DNA of 37,867 bases from a virus, in IMG/VR virus record IMGVR_UViG_3300031788_000051, positions 1 through 37,867 of that record; one strand, written 5' to 3'. Each line of letters starts with the position of its first letter. Position 1 is the first letter of the stretch. The notes under the pieces were generated by a model. It ran no database searches and had not been told where the DNA came from. It was given only the letters and a program-made list of their open reading frames with translations. The position numbers and the translations under genes were made by a program. Shown in pieces: positions 16,739-24,165 of the stretch.

Positions 16739-17683
16739 CTACTCCTCTGCCTGGAGTCCAGTGGTGGTTGTGGAAATCACCGGTGCGGTCTGCGCGAGCT
16801 GCGTGAGCGGCCCGGTGCCCTTGAGCGAGACATCCAGACCAACGACCTTGCCCACGCCGGCGGCGAGCGTGATGCCGTCGATGAAGGCCTGACCCTGGAA
16901 GCCGGCGCGGCCGGTGGCGATGGTGGGGAAGAAGTTCCACATCAGCGCGCCGGTGGGCGTCTGCAACGCGGCCAGGATGTTCGTCGCCTGCGAGCTGTCG
17001 CCGTCGATGAACATGTGCTTCGACTTGACGGTCCAGCTCGCCGTCGAGGGGAGCGCGGACTCGTAGGTCGCGCTGTCGGTGGTGGTGGTGTCCACGGTCT
17101 TGCGCTTCCAGTCGATGGTCCACTCGCTCAGGCCGAGGACCTGCACCTCGGCGTCGGCGATGAGCGCGACGCCGGAGCCGGTGGCTGTGGCGTTGGCGCT
17201 GATGGTGAGCGGGCTGAGCAGCGAGAGGGTCGCGTTCGCCGGGATGCCGGTGCCGGAGACCGGCTGGCCGACCGCGAGGCCTGTCATCGAACTGGGGCTG
17301 GTGATCACCGCTGAGCCGGTGGTGGTGCTGCCGGTGAACGCGATCGAGCTGCCGACGCTGGCCTGCGCCAGGTCGCCGGTGAGCTTCGTCGGCGTGACGC
17401 CGGTGGCATGCAGCGACTCCAGCACCTCAGACATCTCGGCGGGGTCATAGTCGGCGAGCTCGATGGGCGGAACGTGGCCAATCAGCTCGGAGATCAGGCC
17501 GTCGTCGTCGCGCACGATGCGCTCGATATGGCCGCCGGCTGCTTGAATCGCCGCGACGATCTCTTCGCCGGTGACCTCGCGCAGGGGCTCGTTGTCCTCT
17601 GTCGCGGCGCTGGCTGCGAGGTGAATGGTGGACGCGTTGCGCCGCGCGATCGCGGCGGCCAGGTTGAAGTCGAGAGTCTTCAT
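16739..17683 (-). CDS. Major tail (tube) protein
   Basis: This 314-residue protein is the probable tail tube subunit. The C-terminal half carries a tube-like pattern: SEWTIDWKRKTVDTTTTD, SATYESALPSTASWTVKSKHMF, DSSQATNILAALQTPTGAL, and GFQGQAFIDGITL before GLDVSLKGTGPL. Residues 117-174 are the module shared with gpL and a fibre protein, probably a surface decoration. The N-terminal 100 residues are acidic and not typical of tube proteins. ATG 17683 has AAAAGGAG nine bases upstream. It follows the tail terminator gene after 20 bases. Confidence 0.82.
   Translation of the reverse strand: MKTLDFNLAAAIARRNASTIHLAASAATEDNEPLREVTGEEIVAAIQAAGGHIERIVRDDDGLISELIGHVPPIELADYDPAEMSEVLESLHATGVTPTKLTGDLAQASVGSSIAFTGSTTTGSAVITSPSSMTGLAVGQPVSGTGIPANATLSLLSPLTISANATATGSGVALIADAEVQVLGLSEWTIDWKRKTVDTTTTDSATYESALPSTASWTVKSKHMFIDGDSSQATNILAALQTPTGALMWNFFPTIATGRAGFQGQAFIDGITLAAGVGKVVGLDVSLKGTGPLTQLAQTAPVISTTTTGLQAEE
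17159..17335 (-). repeat. Shared virion module, copy 3 (inside tube protein)
   Basis: Encodes tube-protein residues 117-174 (ITSPSSMTGLAVGQPVSGTG, LSPLTISANATATGS). It is closest to copy 1, with shared DNA runs, implying a recent exchange or duplication. Confidence 0.8.
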
Positions 17684-17703
17684 CGGTGGATCTCCTTTTC
17701 GAA

Positions 17704-18135
17704 CTAGAACAACTTCACGCTCGGATCACTCCGCGACGTGCTGAACTCAACCTCGTAGGTGACGGCGAGCGCGCACATGTCGTGCTCGGCGTCTTCAAAC
17801 TCCCACTTCGATCCGCGCTCGCGGCAGATGTGGACCAGGCCGCCGAGCGTGGGGTCGGCAAGAATCGCCTTGTGCCCCGCGACGTACAGCGCGTCCACTG
17901 CGACATCCACCTCATCGACGGCCTGCGCGGTGTTGCGCACCGTGAAGCGGAAGCGATGCTCTGTGCCGTCGGTGGTCTCATACTCGGTATCGTCCTCGGC
18001 CGGGAGCACGTTGTACGCCGGCAGCTCGTTGGTGCCGAAGGTCGTGATGCGCGTGCGGTAGGCCCGGGGTCCGCCCACCGCGTTGAGCAGCGCGACGATG
18101 GCGGCGATGACCTGCGACTGGATCGAGACGCTCAT
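17704..18135 (-). CDS. Tail terminator / minor tail protein U-like
   Basis: A 143-residue protein starting at ATG 18135, which overlaps the upstream stop codon (ATGA); an in-frame TTG at 18153 is less likely. The opening SIQSQVIAAIVALLNAVGG, the central TEYETTDGTEHRFRFTVRN and the end DMCALAVTYEVEFSTSRSDP match the layout of gpU-like tail terminators, which cap the tube and stop polymerisation. Its place between the head-tail joiner and the tube gene supports this. Confidence 0.65.
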   Translation of the reverse strand: MSVSIQSQVIAAIVALLNAVGGPRAYRTRITTFGTNELPAYNVLPAEDDTEYETTDGTEHRFRFTVRNTAQAVDEVDVAVDALYVAGHKAILADPTLGGLVHICRERGSKWEFEDAEHDMCALAVTYEVEFSTSRSDPSVKLF

Positions 18136-18458
18136 GACGTGGCCTTCAGGCAATAACAGAGGAACGCGCCATCGTCCTCGGCTGTGGGTGCGGTGACGGT
18201 GTAACCCACGCCGCCGACGGTGATGGCTGCACCGGCAGTCGGCATGGGCGAAAAAGCGTTGTACGGCAACCGCAACTCGGGCAGCTCAGCGGCGACTCCT
18301 GCACCGCCTTCGCCGGCGAGCTTGATCTGCATCGGCTGGTCGAGCAACCCCATGACGGGCGTTCCGTCGTCGGAGTAGGTCGAGACGCTGTTGAACGCCA
18401 CGGCCACGCTGCCAACCGTCCTGCAAAAGGCGCGCAGATCGCGGTCGCCGAAGGCCAT
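18132..18458 (-). CDS. Head-tail joining protein (gpFII-like)
   Basis: A 108-residue protein that probably forms part of the head-tail interface. It opens AFGDRDLRAFCRTVGSVAVAF and ends AITVGGVGYTVTAPTAEDDGAFLCYCLKAT, a small beta-barrel pattern like gpFII-type completion proteins. ATG 18458 follows the previous stop by three bases, and its own stop overlaps the next start (ATGA). The family call rests on size, order and fold pattern. Confidence 0.6.
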   Translation of the reverse strand: MAFGDRDLRAFCRTVGSVAVAFNSVSTYSDDGTPVMGLLDQPMQIKLAGEGGAGVAAELPELRLPYNAFSPMPTAGAAITVGGVGYTVTAPTAEDDGAFLCYCLKATS

Positions 18459-18461
18459 CGG

Positions 18462-18782
18462 CTAGGCGGCCTTCTGCGCGGCCGCGATCTCTGCGGGTGT
18501 GGCCAGCAAGGCTTTGTTCGTCATCTTGAGGTAGCGCGACTCGGCCTCGGTGACCTCGACAACGTCGCCGATGGATACGGGCTGCTCCTGTCCCGAAACG
18601 TAGAAGAGCGTCTCGGCCTTGACGCACACCAGCTTGTCGCCGGTGGTGAAGCCACGGAAGGCGGATGCCTGGACGTCGACGGTGTCTTTGCCGGCTGCGG
18701 CCTGCAGGTCGGCCATGCCGGGGTGCGGGTAGCGCGTGGCGAAGGCAGAGGCCGTCGCTGCGAGGGTGATGAGCTTGGACAT
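18462..18782 (-). CDS. Small head-region protein, unknown
   Basis: A 106-residue protein starting at ATG 18782, with CAGGAG nine bases upstream. It is MSKLITLAATASAF at the start, a likely small beta domain in the middle (GFTTGDKLVCVKAETLFYV, PVSIGDVVEVTEAESRYL), and an Ala-rich helical tail. It lies between the capsid gene and the head-tail joiner, where lambda has gpFI. It may be an FI-like or connector protein, but no family motif was recognised. Confidence 0.6.
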   Translation of the reverse strand: MSKLITLAATASAFATRYPHPGMADLQAAAGKDTVDVQASAFRGFTTGDKLVCVKAETLFYVSGQEQPVSIGDVVEVTEAESRYLKMTNKALLATPAEIAAAQKAA

Positions 18783-18868
18783 GGTGGAACTCCTGTCTGA
18801 ATTGGGGTGTTGCGAAAGTCTGCGGGGACGGGCTGGTTGGCGCCGTCCCCTCTCAGGGGTGTGTCGGT

Positions 18869-20266
18869 CTAGCTGGGGACCGCCGAGGTGCAGGCGATGA
18901 AGGCAGCGATGTGGCGGAAGTTGATGTCGTAGAAGGCATGCTCGGTGATGTTGATCGTGGCGTTCGCTGCGCCGGTGTACGGATCGACAATCACCTCGGA
19001 GAGTCCCCAGTCGCCGATGAGCATCTGGTTCCAGATCCCGAGAATCGCAGCATGGCAACCGGCGACGCTGTTGGCAGTGAAGCCAGTCAGCGCCGAGTTG
19101 GTGATGCACTTGGCCTGGTAGCCGCGCGGACCAGCCTGTAGCCCGAGGGAGTTGAGCGGGGAGTCAGGCCAGATGAAGTCGGTCGCGGTGCCGGGGATCT
19201 TCGGGGTGCTGAGCAGAGCGCCACGGATGCCGAAGGTGGTCAGCCATGCGGGGGTACCGAGCTGGCCAGCGTTTCCGGTGCCGAGCGCGGATTCCATGTG
19301 AGCGATGTCCACGAAGCTGAGCGGTACGCCGCCCAGGCCTGCGGTGACTGCGCCGGTCGTCGCGCTGCGCGTGGAGCCCGCCAGCACGGCACCGAGGCCG
19401 GTGTAGTTGAACAGGCCTTTGGGAACCGGCGCGGTGCCGGAGCCAGCGATGCCTGCGGTGTCGAGTGAGATGCCGAGGACCTCGCGGCGGTCATCGGCGA
19501 GGAGCGCTTCGATCGCAAAGTCCGACTGCGCGAGGAAGTCGCGGGTGTAGGCGTTGGCGATGCTGAGACGGTTCGGCTTCATCACAAAGAAATCGAAGCC
19601 AGGATCCGACTCGCTCACCGACCCGCTTTCAGCGAGCCATGAGCTGCTGGCTGCCGCGTTCTGGCGCGTCATCTGCATCGCTCCATGGAGGCCGCTGAGC
19701 ATACGTGCGCCGAGTGCAAGGCACCCGGTCTGCGTGCGGAGCAGCTCGATCGGATCGGGGTTGACGACGGTGAAGTTCGACGCCGTTCCAGCGTTACCGC
19801 CGGAGGTGACGGCGCGCTCAAGCTGTGCCTGCCACAGACGCTTGTTCGATACGCTGGGGATGACAACGCCCGCGCCCAGGGTGCGTACACCGTTGGCCTC
19901 GGCTTCCTTGAGGAGAGACTCGGACACCTCGCGCTCGAAGCCGCCCTCTTCCTTGCCGCGGAACGTGCCGGGGTTGGTAAGGTTGACGGCCGCGCGATAC
20001 GCCGCTGCGATGGAGTAGTTCCGGATCTCCTTCGTGCTCATGCGGCCAAAGGTGTCGTCGCCAATGGTCGGGACGTCGGTGGCTTCGGCGGCGCGGACGA
20101 TGCCATCGAAGATCGACTCCTGCACGCGCTGCGCAGGGATGTCGAGCGCAATCGCGTCGTTGAGCTGGCGCTCCGAGAAGAGCTTGGGGTACGTAGTGTG
20201 CAGCGTGCGGAGCCGCGCGGTGCGCGCCTCATTCTGTGCTGCGAGGTCAACGGTCGCTTCTGCCAT
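18869..20266 (-). CDS. Major capsid protein from internal start
   Basis: An in-frame ATG at 20266 (MAEATVDLAAQNEAR) is preceded by AAAGGA eight bases upstream, a good ribosome binding site inside the fused gene. It would yield a 465-residue HK97-fold capsid protein: a helical delta-like arm (about 1-110), then VVIPSVSNKRLWQAQLERA, WLAESGSVSESDPGFD and SDFAIEALLADD, typical of the family. Capsid protein is needed in hundreds of copies and protease in far fewer, so internal initiation would solve the stoichiometry. Whether it is used is inference. Confidence 0.65.
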   Translation of the reverse strand: MAEATVDLAAQNEARTARLRTLHTTYPKLFSERQLNDAIALDIPAQRVQESIFDGIVRAAEATDVPTIGDDTFGRMSTKEIRNYSIAAAYRAAVNLTNPGTFRGKEEGGFEREVSESLLKEAEANGVRTLGAGVVIPSVSNKRLWQAQLERAVTSGGNAGTASNFTVVNPDPIELLRTQTGCLALGARMLSGLHGAMQMTRQNAAASSSWLAESGSVSESDPGFDFFVMKPNRLSIANAYTRDFLAQSDFAIEALLADDRREVLGISLDTAGIAGSGTAPVPKGLFNYTGLGAVLAGSTRSATTGAVTAGLGGVPLSFVDIAHMESALGTGNAGQLGTPAWLTTFGIRGALLSTPKIPGTATDFIWPDSPLNSLGLQAGPRGYQAKCITNSALTGFTANSVAGCHAAILGIWNQMLIGDWGLSEVIVDPYTGAANATINITEHAFYDINFRHIAAFIACTSAVPS

Positions 20267-21031
20267 GGTGTGGGTCCTTTGTGGTGTTGCTGGGGTGGGT
20301 GGTGCGGGTGTTTCTAAAGTCGTGGGGGTTGCGGCGCGCTCGGCGTCGCTGCCGGTGGCGGCATCGTCTTCGTCGTCGTCGCCTTCGCCGCCGTCGTCAT
20401 CGGTCTCGGCCGCGCGTTCCGCGTCATCAGCCTTGGTAAAGCTGCGCACCTTGACGGCGACCTCCTCGGAGGAGCGGCCGACGCCGACGGTGGGATCTGC
20501 CGGCACGGTGACCAGTGAAACTTCGAGCAGCTCCCAGTCGACGGCCAGATAGTCGCGGCTGCCGTCCTTGTTCTCCGTGATCGCCCACTCGTGTACCAGG
20601 TAGCCGATCGAGACATCGACGAGGATGCCGCTGGCGACGTCGGCTTCCTTTTCGACTGCCAGAGGGCTGGGGCCGAAGCGCGATGTGACGTGCAGCGGAT
20701 CGCCAAGCTCGAAGCTCTGTGACCGGCCGAGGTGCTGGTCCATGTCGTGGTTGAAGAGCAGAGCTATGCCGTTCTTCAACCGGCCGGTGCGGATCGCGCC
20801 CTTCTCGTGCGAGAGGGTCTCGATGCCGTAGAAGCGCTCGACCGGCGTCGACGAGCTCACCGCCATGGTGACGGTGTGGGTGTCCTTGTCGTAGCCGGAG
20901 ATGGTGGCCTTGCGCGCCTGGCGCCCAAGCTTCTTCGGGATGCCGCGCTCGTCGAGGTTCTTGGCCTCGGCGGCGGAGAGCGTCTTCAAGACGCCGGAGT
21001 ACCGGTTTGTCAGGGGCTGCTGCTTGGACAT
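18869..21031 (-). CDS. Prohead protease fused to HK97-type major capsid protein
   Basis: One 720-residue frame encodes two head proteins. I start at ATG 21031 (SKQQPLTNRY). Residues about 25-200 are a prohead serine protease: LLFNHDMDQHLGRS with H95, VSIGYLVHEW with S141, and ELLEVSLVTVPADP. An acidic linker (about 203-230) leads to a Pro/Thr-rich joint and then the capsid protein (from residue 256). The protease should cut itself and the capsid N-terminal arm during maturation. An internal start (see 20266) could also give free capsid protein. Fusions of this kind are known in other phages. Confidence 0.85.
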   Translation of the reverse strand: MSKQQPLTNRYSGVLKTLSAAEAKNLDERGIPKKLGRQARKATISGYDKDTHTVTMAVSSSTPVERFYGIETLSHEKGAIRTGRLKNGIALLFNHDMDQHLGRSQSFELGDPLHVTSRFGPSPLAVEKEADVASGILVDVSIGYLVHEWAITENKDGSRDYLAVDWELLEVSLVTVPADPTVGVGRSSEEVAVKVRSFTKADDAERAAETDDDGGEGDDDEDDAATGSDAERAATPTTLETPAPPTPATPQRTHTMAEATVDLAAQNEARTARLRTLHTTYPKLFSERQLNDAIALDIPAQRVQESIFDGIVRAAEATDVPTIGDDTFGRMSTKEIRNYSIAAAYRAAVNLTNPGTFRGKEEGGFEREVSESLLKEAEANGVRTLGAGVVIPSVSNKRLWQAQLERAVTSGGNAGTASNFTVVNPDPIELLRTQTGCLALGARMLSGLHGAMQMTRQNAAASSSWLAESGSVSESDPGFDFFVMKPNRLSIANAYTRDFLAQSDFAIEALLADDRREVLGISLDTAGIAGSGTAPVPKGLFNYTGLGAVLAGSTRSATTGAVTAGLGGVPLSFVDIAHMESALGTGNAGQLGTPAWLTTFGIRGALLSTPKIPGTATDFIWPDSPLNSLGLQAGPRGYQAKCITNSALTGFTANSVAGCHAAILGIWNQMLIGDWGLSEVIVDPYTGAANATINITEHAFYDINFRHIAAFIACTSAVPS

Positions 21032-21066
21032 CGCGCTCGGTTTATCGAGCCAACGGCGAAATCCTG

Positions 21067-21303
21067 TCAAATTCCGGGCGCGTCCGGTGGATTTGGGAGT
21101 TTTTCGGACAGTTTCGAGAGCTTCGCGGTGGTGTCGCCCATAATGTGGCAGGCAACATCGCCCGCGGCGACGGCCCACGCTGCCTGAATATGCCAGGCCA
21201 GCTCCTCCCACAGCGGGAGCGGCGCGCCTGAGACCAACGACACGCCGCCAGTGGTCCGGCGATAGCCGTCATACGCGAGCTGCCCCAGCTCCATCAGCTT
21301 CAT
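21067..21303 (-). CDS. Small phage protein, paralogue B
   Basis: A 78-residue protein paralogous to its upstream neighbour. Shared core: LGxLAYxxYxxxTGGVSLVSGAxLPxxExL followed by an Ala-rich helix with a conserved AW. This pattern occurs in small phage proteins near portals and in early regions, with no settled function. ATG 21303 overlaps the stop of paralogue A (ATGA). It lies between portal and protease-capsid genes. Confidence 0.7.
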   Translation of the reverse strand: MKLMELGQLAYDGYRRTTGGVSLVSGAPLPLWEELAWHIQAAWAVAAGDVACHIMGDTTAKLSKLSEKLPNPPDAPGI

Positions 21304-21521
21304 AGCTTCGCGTTGACCTTGTCGATCACACGGAGGGCTATGGTCACGGCGGCCTCATTCCAGGCCACCCGGGTCGGTTCCGACAGCCCTTCGAACGATG
21401 GCAGATGGGCGCCGGAGACGAGCGACACGCCACCGGTGCTCTTGCAGTAGGCCGCATAGGCGAGCCGCCCAAGATCGGAGGGACTGAACTCCAGCGTGTG
21501 TGTGCGGCGAAGGAATGCCAT
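21300..21521 (-). CDS. Small phage protein, paralogue A
   Basis: A 73-residue protein immediately after the portal gene. LGRLAYAAYCKSTGGVSLVS and LPSFEGLSEPTRVAWNEAA align with the next gene, so the two arose by tandem duplication. An AAAGGAA site precedes ATG 21521. The function is unknown. Confidence 0.7.
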   Translation of the reverse strand: MAFLRRTHTLEFSPSDLGRLAYAAYCKSTGGVSLVSGAHLPSFEGLSEPTRVAWNEAAVTIALRVIDKVNAKL

Positions 21522-21523
21522 TG

Positions 21524-23182
21524 TTATGGCTTTCCTTTCTTCTCCGGCTTCGCGGCCGCTGCACCGCCCGAGCCGCCGGGTTTGACGCCGCCCTCAGCGG
21601 TGACGTCTTCCTCAGCGCCGGCGGCGACGCCCTTGCCGCCCTGGTCGCCGGCGAGATCGGTGCCCAGCGTAACCGGGTTCCTGAGAGTGAAGCGCTTCTG
21701 CAAGTCCTCGACATACTTCTGCTCGGAGGCGCGCTGGTCCATGGTCTCTTCGAAGTCCAGGCCGCGCTCCGCCAACGCCTCGGAGTAGGTGGTCAGGCCG
21801 TTGCTCAACTTCAAAATCGTCGCGTTCGCGTCCTTCTGCGGATCGACCCAGTCCCAGCCGCGCGCGCGCCACGTAATCTGCTTGCACTGCTGCGGCGTGA
21901 GCTCGAGATCCGCGAGCGTCGTGAGCAGCGCCATGCGCAGCCACGCCGCGAAGACCGGCTTGTGCAGATGCGTGATGAACCAGTGCTGGATCACGCGCCA
22001 CGAATCGCGCTCGTCGAGCAGGCCGGCGCGGATGGAGCTGAAGTTCACGCCCTCAAGGTCGTTAGCCAGCGACGGATAGCTCACCAGCAGCGCGGTGGCG
22101 ATCGACCGCAGGCAGGTCTGCGAGAACTCCTTGTGCGAGTTCATCGGGAAGCGCGGGTCGATGAAGTTGGCCTTCGCGCCGGGGTCGAGGTTCAGCGCCT
22201 CGCCGGCGTCGGCGGTCATCATCTGCGTGCCGTCGGTGTTGACGGAGTCGCCGGCCTCGTCCTCATCCTCGCCGGTGTAGCCGTCTTCGAACTCGTTTTC
22301 GATGACCAGGAACTTCGCCGCCGACGCGCGCGCAGCGACCAGCGTGGCCTCATCCCAGCCGGCGTACTGGTTCAACGCCAGGATCGCGGCCGCGAACCAG
22401 GTGTAGCCGCGCGTCTGCCCCGGCCGCTCCCACACGGCGGTGTGGACGATCTCCGTCGCCGGCACGCGCATGCGCCGGCGGTCGCTGGCGACGATGTCCT
22501 GCGGATGGCCGTTCCACAGGTGGTACGCGAGCGGCTTGCGGTACTTGTCCACCTCCACGCCCATGCGGATCGAGCTGCCGTCGATGTTGCCGATCATCAT
22601 CGTGTCATCGAGCTGGTCGTTGTCCAGCGGTTGCAGCGCGAAGCCGACGGGGTTGAAGCCGCGGCAGTAGACGAACTTCACCAGGTTCTCGCCCTCGCGC
22701 GCGACGTTTTTGATCGCCATCTGCTGGTACTCGACCCAGCTGAACTTGCCGTCGGCGGTGCAGCTCCCGGTCTCGCACCAGTCGCGGAAGGCGGACTCAA
22801 TCTTCTCGTTGATGACCTTGGTTTCAGCGGTGACCTTGCCGTTCTTGCCGGTAATCTTGGCCTGCATCAGCACGCCGTGGGGCCCGACGACGTTCTGCAC
22901 GCACATCGCCAGGAACTTGCGCGCGAACGGATTGTTGACGGCCAGATCGCGGGCGCGGGCACGCAGCCGGATGTTGTCGCCGAAGAGGTCCTGGTCGGCC
23001 GAGCGCGACCGCGCGATGAAGTCCATCGTGAGCCGGTTGATCTTCGCGGCCGCAAAGCCGCCGGCGCCGCTGCCGGGGATCAAGCCGGGGATGTTCTCCA
23101 GCGTGCGGCGGGCGTGTCTGGAAGTGCGAGCAGACTTGTAGCCTTCGAGGGGCTTGGCGCCGTTGAGGTCGAGGAGTGGCAT
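21524..23182 (-). CDS. Portal protein (lambda gpB type)
   Basis: A 552-residue portal, forming the dodecameric DNA channel at one capsid vertex. Motifs of the lambda-type family: NPFARKFLAMCVQNVVGPHG, AFRDWCETGSCTADGKFSW, REGENLVKFVYCRGFNP, WERPGQTRGYTWFAAAILAL, and YPSLANDLEGVNFSSIRAGL. The C-terminus is a Gly/Ala/Lys-rich tail. The start overlaps the previous stop as TGATG. The gene order terminase, W-like, portal, protease and capsid follows lambda. Confidence 0.92.
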   Translation of the reverse strand: MPLLDLNGAKPLEGYKSARTSRHARRTLENIPGLIPGSGAGGFAAAKINRLTMDFIARSRSADQDLFGDNIRLRARARDLAVNNPFARKFLAMCVQNVVGPHGVLMQAKITGKNGKVTAETKVINEKIESAFRDWCETGSCTADGKFSWVEYQQMAIKNVAREGENLVKFVYCRGFNPVGFALQPLDNDQLDDTMMIGNIDGSSIRMGVEVDKYRKPLAYHLWNGHPQDIVASDRRRMRVPATEIVHTAVWERPGQTRGYTWFAAAILALNQYAGWDEATLVAARASAAKFLVIENEFEDGYTGEDEDEAGDSVNTDGTQMMTADAGEALNLDPGAKANFIDPRFPMNSHKEFSQTCLRSIATALLVSYPSLANDLEGVNFSSIRAGLLDERDSWRVIQHWFITHLHKPVFAAWLRMALLTTLADLELTPQQCKQITWRARGWDWVDPQKDANATILKLSNGLTTYSEALAERGLDFEETMDQRASEQKYVEDLQKRFTLRNPVTLGTDLAGDQGGKGVAAGAEEDVTAEGGVKPGGSGGAAAAKPEKKGKP

Positions 23183-23538
23183 CAGAGTGTCCCCGCAAGC
23201 GACCGAATGATGTACGTTGTCATCCGCGCGGCCGCAGCCTCTGCACTGCCCCGCAGATCTTGATCGTCGACAAAGAAGCGCTCTATCCCAGACGGGAGCG
23301 AGATCTCGAGGCAGAGCCGATCATCCCAGCCGACCTCATCGCTGCCGTATTGTGCGAACCGCAGGACATGGTGACTGCCCTTCGCCACCGGGATATTTTC
23401 CTCCAGCGTCTGAAGGAACGACATCCACCAGTGGGCGCGCCGCCGATCCCAGCGCACCAGGGCCTTAGCGGCATCTAGCAGACAGGACGCCGCGAGGTAA
23501 GCGGCCACGTAGGGCAACACGTCTTTGAGAAATGTCAT
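23182..23538 (-). CDS. Hypothetical protein between gpW-like and portal
   Basis: A 118-residue protein not recognised. It has a mildly hydrophobic N-terminal helix (VLPYVAAYLAASCLLDAAKAL), a Trp-rich stretch (WDRRRAHWWMSFLQTL) and a C-terminal helix. It is supported by coupling at both ends: ATG 23538 overlaps the preceding stop as ATGA, and its stop overlaps the portal ATG as TGATG. This is an unusual place for an extra gene in a lambda-type head operon. Confidence 0.65.
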   Translation of the reverse strand: MTFLKDVLPYVAAYLAASCLLDAAKALVRWDRRRAHWWMSFLQTLEENIPVAKGSHHVLRFAQYGSDEVGWDDRLCLEISLPSGIERFFVDDQDLRGSAEAAAARMTTYIIRSLAGTL

Positions 23539-24128
23539 CGCATCTGCCCCCGGCCGCCGAAGGTGATGCCGATGGTGTTGGGGGGCACGTACTCGCCGCG
23601 GCGGATGCGTTCGCGGCGCACGCGCGCCTCATACTTCGCCTGCCAGCGCAGCAGCTCGTCGATGGGAATCTTCGTGAGCTCACGTGTGCCGATCTTGTAC
23701 ATCGCCACATCGTCCAGCGCCTTGCCTGCGATGAGCGCGGTGATCTGCCCGAGGATCTGCACGTTCATGCTGCGCGGGTCGGGGATGGTGCTGGCCGTGG
23801 GGTTGGGTTGGATGTAGATCACGCCCTGGGCGAGCTCGTCGCGGTTGCTGCTGGGGTCCACCGAGAAGGCGATCCACTGGTAGCGGCCGGGCGCATAGTT
23901 CACGGTGTCAGTGCTGGCCAGCGCGAAGGCGGCCACGCCATTGGCGTCGACGGCTACGGTGGGCAGCGTGATACGTGTGGGGGTGGTGCCGATGACGGCC
24001 GTCAGAACGAAGAAGACGCTGTAGCCGACGGCGAGCTGCGTCTGCACCGACCAGTTCAGCGCGTCGCCGGCGCGGAGCCGCGGCGGCAGGCTGAGCGGCG
24101 GCAGGACCGGGATCGCGGGGGAGCTCAC
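23535..24128 (-). CDS. gpW-like head completion protein with N-terminal beta domain
   Basis: A 197-residue protein. The C-terminal 70 residues (ILGQITALIAGKALDDVAMYKIGTRELTKIPIDELLRWQAKYEARVRRE) match the gpW pattern of two helices and a hairpin that seals the portal. The first 120 residues resemble an Ig-like beta sandwich (ALNWSVQTQLAVGYSVFFVL, YAPGRYQWIAFSVDPSS) not present in lambda gpW. The start is GTG 24128, 37 bases after the terminase stop. The fusion of an extra beta domain to gpW is the odd feature. Confidence 0.65.
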   Translation of the reverse strand: MSSPAIPVLPPLSLPPRLRAGDALNWSVQTQLAVGYSVFFVLTAVIGTTPTRITLPTVAVDANGVAAFALASTDTVNYAPGRYQWIAFSVDPSSNRDELAQGVIYIQPNPTASTIPDPRSMNVQILGQITALIAGKALDDVAMYKIGTRELTKIPIDELLRWQAKYEARVRRERIRRGEYVPPNTIGITFGGRGQMR

Positions 24129-24165
24129 CGCATGGTTCTAGGGGGTCGGTTGAAATTCGGTCAAA

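Noticed and set aside
21500-23263. Plus-strand frame of 587 codons opposite the portal gene
   Set aside because: Shadow of the portal frame in high-GC DNA: Arg, Val and His rich with no domains.
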